From an uncultured Paenibacillaceae bacterium (GTDB lineage: Bacteria > Bacillota > Bacilli > Aneurinibacillales > Aneurinibacillaceae), in contig CALNBV010000162.1 in the NCBI GenBank assembly GCA_937874515.1, forward strand, positions 1 to 11,036: 11,036 nt of DNA, in the 5' to 3' direction. This document shows positions 7,677 through 11,036 of this stretch, piece by piece. Numbering within the stretch: position 1 is the stretch's first letter; each line of letters opens with the position of its first letter. The notes under the pieces are model-generated. The model saw only the letters and a program-made list of their open reading frames with translations. It was not told the origin of the DNA and did no database searches. The position numbers were made by a program, and so were the translations under genes.

Positions 7677-8597
7677 ATGATAGAGATAAGAAGAGTTTCA
7701 ATTATTGGATTAGGAGCATTAGGAATTTTATTCGGCAATCATTTATCTAAAAGAATGCCGAAAGGAGATTTACGAATTATTGCAGATGAGAAGCGAGTTG
7801 AAAAATATAAACAACAGGGGGTTTATTCCAATGGAGAGCCATGTGATTTTCATTATGTAACCCCCGATGAACCCTGTGAGCCTGCTGACTTGTTGCTCTT
7901 CACAGTCAAATATGATGGTTTGGAACATGCCATCCAGGCTGTGAAAAATCATGTAGGGGAGCAAACCATTATTCTCTCTGCCTTAAATGGAATTAAAAGT
8001 GAAGAAATCATTGGACAAACCTATGGAATAGACAGGGTTTTATCCTGTGTGGCACAGGGAATGGACGCGGTAAAAGAAGGAAACCAACTCACTTACGACC
8101 ATATGGGAATGCTTTGTATTGGGGACCATCAACCAGGTTTGCCTTCTGAGAATGTACAAAGGGTTGCCCGCTTTTTCGATAAAATCGAATTCCCCTACAT
8201 AATCGATGAGGACATGTTTAAGCGGCAATGGGGCAAATTTATGTTGAACGTAGGGGTTAACCAAACTGTTGCTGTATATGAAAGCAATTATGGTGAAATC
8301 CAGCGAGAAGGCGAAGCCAGAGAGATGATGATCTCGGCTATGAGAGAAGTGATCCCTCTGTCTGAAAAAGTAGGAGCCAATTTAACGGAAGAAGATTTGA
8401 ACTATTGGTTAAAGGTGTTAAGTACCCTCAGCCCAGAGGGAAAACCCTCTATGGCCCAAGATTTAGAGGCGAAGCGTTTCAGTGAAGTAGAATTATTTGC
8501 CGGGACGGTTTTGGAATTAGGAAAAAAATATGACCTACCAACACCTGTGAATCAGGAGTTGTATGATCGGATTAAATTGATTGAAAGTAAGTATTAA
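7677..8597 (+). CDS. Ketopantoate reductase family (PanE/ApbA) oxidoreductase
   Basis: This is an NADPH-dependent 2-dehydropantoate 2-reductase family enzyme, 306 residues, full length. The N-terminal Rossmann domain opens with IIGLGALG (9-16, GxGxxG) and carries the conserved Lys78 in FTVKYDG and Asn104 in ALNGI. The C-terminal helical domain has the catalytic lysine motif QWGKFMLNVGVN (Lys187, Asn191, Asn195), PSMAQD (257-262) and SEVELFAG with Glu270, matching the Lys/Asn/Ser/Glu substrate-binding set of PanE. The start is supported by AAAGGA 9 bases upstream. True PanE makes pantoate for coenzyme A, but the family has many paralogues acting on other 2-keto acids. The gene stands alone here, not beside panB, panC or panD, so the exact substrate is left open and no symbol is given. 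It is cytoplasmic. Confidence 0.88.
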   Translation: MIEIRRVSIIGLGALGILFGNHLSKRMPKGDLRIIADEKRVEKYKQQGVYSNGEPCDFHYVTPDEPCEPADLLLFTVKYDGLEHAIQAVKNHVGEQTIILSALNGIKSEEIIGQTYGIDRVLSCVAQGMDAVKEGNQLTYDHMGMLCIGDHQPGLPSENVQRVARFFDKIEFPYIIDEDMFKRQWGKFMLNVGVNQTVAVYESNYGEIQREGEAREMMISAMREVIPLSEKVGANLTEEDLNYWLKVLSTLSPEGKPSMAQDLEAKRFSEVELFAGTVLELGKKYDLPTPVNQELYDRIKLIESKY

Positions 8598-8895
8598 CTA
8601 GAAAGTAAAAACCCGCAAATATTCTTGCTTCAACGTATGAAAGAAAGTTGGGAATAGAACAGGTCTGAGGCTAATATTAAAGGTACTGCATGCTGCTAGG
8701 CAACTCTTCATCATCGTCCACTACTCACCTAAAAACTACTTTGAATCATAGTGCTATACGTTTATCGTAGTTTGACATAATATTACTTCAATTATTTGTA
8801 ATAAATAGTGATTCATATATATTTTTTTATTTTTAGGTTAGTTCTATAATGTAAGTATCCCGGGGTAAAACATGTTAAAGTAGGTGAACACAATA
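8598..8895. other. AT-rich intergenic stretch with short inverted repeats
   Basis: About 300 bases without a supported gene. Two inverted repeats can be seen: AAACTAC with GTAGTTT around 8733-8776, holding a smaller ATAG-tg-CTAT hairpin, and TATTAC (8781-8786) with GTAATA (8798-8803). A lone TTGACA at 8772 has no matching -10 at proper spacing. No convincing terminator follows the reductase gene. Toward the right end there is a TATAAT box, listed separately. Confidence 0.5.
8845..8850 (+). promoter_or_regulatory. Candidate -10 box of the secreted-protein gene
   Basis: A perfect TATAAT followed by G lies 46 bases before the preferred TTG start at 8896. The bases 16-18 upstream are only a T-run with no good -35, so this promoter would be weak or activator-dependent. 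It is the best candidate in this gap. Confidence 0.4.
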
Positions 8896-9768
8896 TTGAA
8901 ATTTTTGAAGTTTTTCACCATATTTCTACTTGTTTTATTAGTAGTGATTAATCCCATGGTCAATTTAAGCTTTGCGCAAACGGAGAAACAGCCTACAGAA
9001 AAGGAGATTAATTTATATTTACAAAAGGCTGGTTATTCGGAAGAGGTAATTGCTATTTTAGAGCAGCCACAAAAAGAATATATTTATAAAGAAAAATTAG
9101 TATATGCATATCATAAGACCGAGACTGGTAATTTGAAAGAAACGAATGATAATTCAAATCCAGAAGTTCAATCTGGGGATGTTGGAATCCAAAGTTTAAG
9201 TAATTGGACTGCTACATTAGTTGCATCTCGATTTACTACACCTAGTGTATCAGGGAAAGTTGAATTTAATCTTGATTATAATTGGACTTGGGACTATCCT
9301 CCATCTTGGACATTAACAGATAAATTTGGTATAGCATGGACAGATGATTTTGATGCATACCCTTCCACTGCAGTATACGCATATCGGGCTTTTGGACGTC
9401 ACGTTAGTAGTACGGGGGTTACGTATGCAGAATATTCAACTGGTAATCAATTCACATATAAAGACTATACACCTGGTACAGGCATTGGGTGGGAATATGA
9501 TATTATAAGCTCATTTGTCAAATCTAACGTTGATTATGGAGTGTACAAGCATAAAGGTTGGGGAAGAATCAAGATAGGAAAATATAGTAATAAATCTGGT
9601 TTGGATGAACAAACTTCTGCATCGGCTAGCTACTTCCACAAACAAGGTACACTTACTGGAACTTTAACTTTTAGTCCAACTCCATCTATTTCGATTACTA
9701 ATGGGTGGTGCTACGATAAGTCACCTGATTCAGGAGCTACTTTTTCGTGGAATAACTACCGTTATTAA
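8896..9768 (+). CDS. Secreted protein of unknown function, aromatic beta-rich domain
   Basis: I do not recognise this protein. From the TTG at 8896 it has 290 residues. This start is preferred over the GTG at 8884 because AAAGTAGGTGA (8877-8887), a near-perfect Shine-Dalgarno, would otherwise lie on top of the start codon. Residues 1-27 form a clear signal peptide: KFLK, a long hydrophobic core and LSFA before a predicted cut ahead of Gln28. A charged helix-like segment follows (about 30-70, KEINLYLQKAGYSEEVIAILE), then a Ser/Asn/Gly-rich linker (about 76-102). The C-terminal domain (about 103-290) is rich in Trp, Tyr, Thr and Ser, with alternating strands such as GKVEFNLDYNWTWDY and GTLTGTLTF. 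Only one cysteine (about 272) is present and there is no sortase, lipobox or catalytic motif. A secreted beta-sandwich or binding protein is plausible. The gene is AT-richer than those before it, consistent with an acquired accessory gene. Confidence 0.8.
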   Translation: MKFLKFFTIFLLVLLVVINPMVNLSFAQTEKQPTEKEINLYLQKAGYSEEVIAILEQPQKEYIYKEKLVYAYHKTETGNLKETNDNSNPEVQSGDVGIQSLSNWTATLVASRFTTPSVSGKVEFNLDYNWTWDYPPSWTLTDKFGIAWTDDFDAYPSTAVYAYRAFGRHVSSTGVTYAEYSTGNQFTYKDYTPGTGIGWEYDIISSFVKSNVDYGVYKHKGWGRIKIGKYSNKSGLDEQTSASASYFHKQGTLTGTLTFSPTPSISITNGWCYDKSPDSGATFSWNNYRY

Positions 9769-9843
9769 ATCCGTTAGTTAAGGAAATTATACAAATAACA
9801 ATGGATAAATAGTTTGGAAATATAACTTGATAGGAAAATTGCT

Positions 9844-9922
9844 ATAAGGATGATTAAAACGATAAAAGACTTGTAATAATTATCATTTATCGGGCCATCA
9901 AAGGCTATCATCCTTATTTTTT
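9844..9922 (+). terminator. Long-loop hairpin with T-run, terminator or attenuator
   Basis: The outer arms ATAAGGATGAT (9844-9854) and ATCATCCTTAT (9907-9917) are perfectly complementary over 11 bp and run into six T residues (9917-9922). Within the 52-base loop, CGATAAA (9860-9866) pairs with TTTATCG (9886-9892), and GCC/GGC (9894-9896 with 9903-9905) can form a third small hairpin. The whole could fold as a branched structure. It follows the secreted-protein gene and precedes the 54-aa gene, so it either ends the first transcript or limits read-through into the second. Confidence 0.55.
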
Positions 9923-9957
9923 CCTTTTAGGTTTTCAGACTAATAAATGGAATTACT

Positions 9958-9964
9958 GGAGGAG
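9958..9964 (+). promoter_or_regulatory. Ribosome binding site of the 54-aa membrane protein
   Basis: GGAGGAG lies 5 bases before the ATG at 9970. This strong site is the main evidence that the short open frame behind it is translated. Confidence 0.75.
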
Positions 9965-9969
9965 ACGCA

Positions 9970-10134
9970 ATGGATATTTTAGGAGTTATTGCTGCATTAT
10001 TATTTATTTTTTTCTTTTTATATTCAATTAAGTCTATTTTGGAAAAGAGTTCACTTTTTATAGTATATACAATTTTAAGTTCTATTTTTTTTGCTGTAAT
10101 ATTTTTTGTTTTTATGGCTATTTGTGGAGAGTAA
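9970..10134 (+). CDS. Small membrane protein with two helices (54 aa)
   Basis: This is a short gene between the secreted-protein gene and a terminator. It encodes 54 residues: a hydrophobic helix at about 3-20 (GVIAALLFIFFFLYSI), a short charged turn (KSILEKSS, 21-28) and a second helix at about 29-52 ending in MAICGE. Both termini are acidic and the turn is basic, so by the positive-inside rule the turn should face the cytoplasm. The evidence for a real gene is the strong GGAGGAG site, the coherent two-helix design and the terminator immediately after. I do not recognise the family. Its only obvious neighbour is the secreted protein 200 bp upstream. An immunity or accessory role for that protein is possible but is inference only. 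Confidence 0.6.
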   Translation: MDILGVIAALLFIFFFLYSIKSILEKSSLFIVYTILSSIFFAVIFFVFMAICGE

Positions 10135-10150
10135 TTTATTACTATTAGAT

Positions 10151-10190
10151 AAAAGGGGGATTTCCTTTAGTATATGGAATCCCCTTTTTT
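10151..10190 (+). terminator. Intrinsic terminator after the 54-aa gene
   Basis: AAAAGGGGGATTTCC (10151-10165) pairs with GGAATCCCCTTTT (10176-10188), with one bulged T and one G-T pair, around a 10-base loop, and the stem runs into six T residues. It closes the accessory unit 17 bases after its stop codon. Confidence 0.85.
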
Positions 10191-10419
10191 CATTTTAATT
10201 AGGGCATGCAGCTTATGCTCTAGGTTCATCATGATCAACTGTAAAGGCGATGATCGTTTTGCTGGTCTGCTAAAGGCGTTTTTGAATAAGACCAACGCCA
10301 TATTTTCGCTTGCCCTTGCCAAACTAGCTTGTAAAAAAAACGTTACATTTTCATCACATTTATTCGTTACCATGGAAAAGGACCTAAAAGAATTATAAAA
10401 CAACTGGGGGTTCGATATC
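10191..10419 (+). promoter_or_regulatory. Leader region upstream of the lipoprotein, with repeats and possible RNA fold
   Basis: About 230 bases between a terminator and the lipoprotein start. It contains a direct repeat TAAAGGCG at 10242 and 10271 (29 bases apart), and two interleaved inverted repeats, TGGTCT (10263) with AGACCA (10289) and GGCGTT (10275) with AACGCC (10294), whose order permits a pseudoknot or two exclusive hairpins. TGTAA (10330-10334) and TTACA (10343-10347) form a further short inverted repeat. No good -35/-10 pair was found. A possible 55-codon frame within it is listed separately. Confidence 0.35.
10231..10398 (+). CDS. Possible small ORF (55 aa), uncertain
   Basis: An open frame from ATG 10231 to TAA 10398 gives a 55-residue, mildly basic peptide with a hydrophobic/amphipathic middle (LLKAFL, IFSLALAKLACKK) and two cysteines. 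Its stop is 21 bases before the lipoprotein ATG. The only Shine-Dalgarno is a weak TAGG 6 bases ahead. A long frame is also open on the opposite strand here, so the absence of stops is weak evidence. I do not recognise it; it may be only part of the leader. Confidence 0.2.
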   Translation: MINCKGDDRFAGLLKAFLNKTNAIFSLALAKLACKKNVTFSSHLFVTMEKDLKEL

Positions 10420-10908
10420 ATGAAAAAGGGTTTACTTATTCCTGGTCTTATTCTTATCCTTTTCCTTGCAGGTTGCAATACAATAGATTCCACGCAACAT
10501 CCTTCAGGACAAAATCATTTTGCACAAGTAATTTCAACAGAAACAACGTCTGGCCCTACTGTTTTGCCCACATTTCTAAAACTTATGGACCCTGCCATTG
10601 GCAATGTATATGAACTGGCAGCAAACAATCAAAATGTGCTGGAATATATGCCCTGTTATTGCGGATGTGGCGACAGCGAAGGACATAAAAATAATTTAGA
10701 TTGTTTTATTAAAGAAGAGAAAGCCGATGGCAGTATTGTATGGGATGTCCATGCCGTCACCTGTAACAATTGCCAGGAAATCGCCAAAGAATCGGCTTAT
10801 ATGAAAAACCAGTTAGGCAAAAGTTTAGGAGAGATTCGTCAGGCTATTGACCAAAAATACAGGGAAGGTTATGCAAAACCCACACCCACTCCCCTTCCGT
10901 TAGACTAA
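10420..10908 (+). CDS. PCYCGC-motif lipoprotein
   Basis: This is an exported, membrane-anchored protein of 162 residues. The lipoprotein signal peptide has KK at 3-4 (MKKG), a hydrophobic core and the lipobox LAGC, with Cys19 as the lipid-bearing residue. The mature part carries MPCYCGCGDSEGH (77-89), the signature of the PCYCGC family of Bacillales, followed by Cys95, His111 and a CNNC pair (115-118). Together this gives six cysteines (79, 81, 83, 95, 115, 118) and at least two histidines, a set able to bind a metal or form disulphides outside the membrane. The C-terminus ends in a Thr/Pro tail (PTPTPLP). A CTGGGGG site 8-14 bases upstream supports the ATG. The function of the family is not established; a role in extracytoplasmic metal handling is inference. 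Confidence 0.88.
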   Translation: MKKGLLIPGLILILFLAGCNTIDSTQHPSGQNHFAQVISTETTSGPTVLPTFLKLMDPAIGNVYELAANNQNVLEYMPCYCGCGDSEGHKNNLDCFIKEEKADGSIVWDVHAVTCNNCQEIAKESAYMKNQLGKSLGEIRQAIDQKYREGYAKPTPTPLPLD

Positions 10909-10914
10909 AAAGAG

Positions 10915-11016
10915 ATGCTAAGAATCAAATCGTGCCAGTTCCTCGCCGACAATGAAGTTGAACTGACAGGAAACTTCATTCCGGGCGCGCCTTCAAAACA
11001 TCTGGGTAAAAAATAA
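10915..11016 (+). other. Open frame behind the lipoprotein stop, uncertain
   Basis: After the lipoprotein stop (10906-10908) the same frame continues with an ATG two codons later and stays open for 33 codons to TAA at 11014-11016. The peptide has a reasonable composition (e.g. DNEVELTGNFIPG), but there is no usable Shine-Dalgarno: the purines AAAAAGAG touch the ATG. It could be a small gene, the remnant of a longer C-terminus or chance. A further ATG at 11020 runs off the window and cannot be judged. Confidence 0.2.
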
Positions 11017-11036
11017 AGGATGCGCCGAAAAGAAAG

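Noticed and set aside
8772..8802. Consensus -35 TTGACA upstream of the secreted-protein gene.
   Set aside because: No acceptable -10 lies 16-18 bases downstream, and it is too far from the TATAAT at 8845.
10167..10493. 108-codon open frame on the minus strand overlapping the lipoprotein start.
   Set aside because: It covers a terminator and the signal peptide of a well-supported gene and has no recognisable domain; it is most likely spurious.
10951..10980. Inverted repeat AATGAAGTT/AACTTCATT after the lipoprotein gene.
   Set aside because: It has a 12-base loop and no T-run after the stem, so it is not supported as a terminator; it may be chance within the open frame there.
11017..11036. 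ATG at 11020 as the start of a new gene.
   Set aside because: Only five codons are visible and the purine stretch AAAGG touches the ATG with no spacing, so it cannot be supported.

Overview
The window looks like a chromosomal segment of a Gram-positive, low-to-moderate GC bacterium of the Bacillales. Evidence for this: strong AGGAGG-type ribosome binding sites, TTG and GTG starts, intrinsic terminators with T-runs, a CadC/CadA pair whose regulator matches staphylococcal/bacillar CadC residue for residue at its metal sites, a PCYCGC-type lipoprotein and a small DUF3953-like membrane protein. No RNA genes, CRISPR arrays or insertion sequences were seen.

Layout. (1) Bases 1-2496, plus strand: the end of a drug-export type ABC operon, with an ATPase cut by the left edge, an ABC-2 permease and a TetR regulator. 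It is closed by a hairpin terminator that overlaps the tetR stop codon. (2) Bases 2561-7211, minus strand: one tightly packed operon read right to left, cadC - cadA - response regulator - histidine kinase. All three junctions overlap (8, 4 and 11 bp). It is driven by a SigA-type promoter with two near-identical palindromes, one over the -35 and one just after the -10, which are almost certainly CadC operators. (3) Bases 7212-8597, plus strand: a 75-aa membrane protein and a ketopantoate-reductase-family enzyme with its own probable promoter. (4) Bases 8598-10190: a visibly AT-richer accessory stretch with a secreted beta-rich protein of unknown function, a long-range hairpin ending in a T-run, a 54-aa two-helix membrane protein and a second terminator. 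(5) Bases 10191-11036: a leader with repeats and possible RNA structure, then a PCYCGC-motif lipoprotein and an unresolved right end.

How the genes work together. CadC should release its promoter on binding Cd/Pb/Zn, giving the CadA P-type ATPase that pumps the metal out. The less usual part is that the same transcript also encodes a complete OmpR-type two-component system. Its sensor has an extracellular loop with clustered histidines and acids (EEHVHE), so intracellular sensing by CadC could control the amount of an extracytoplasmic sensor. The secreted protein and small membrane protein in region 4 are the least explained genes. They could form a functional pair, but the sequence alone does not prove it.
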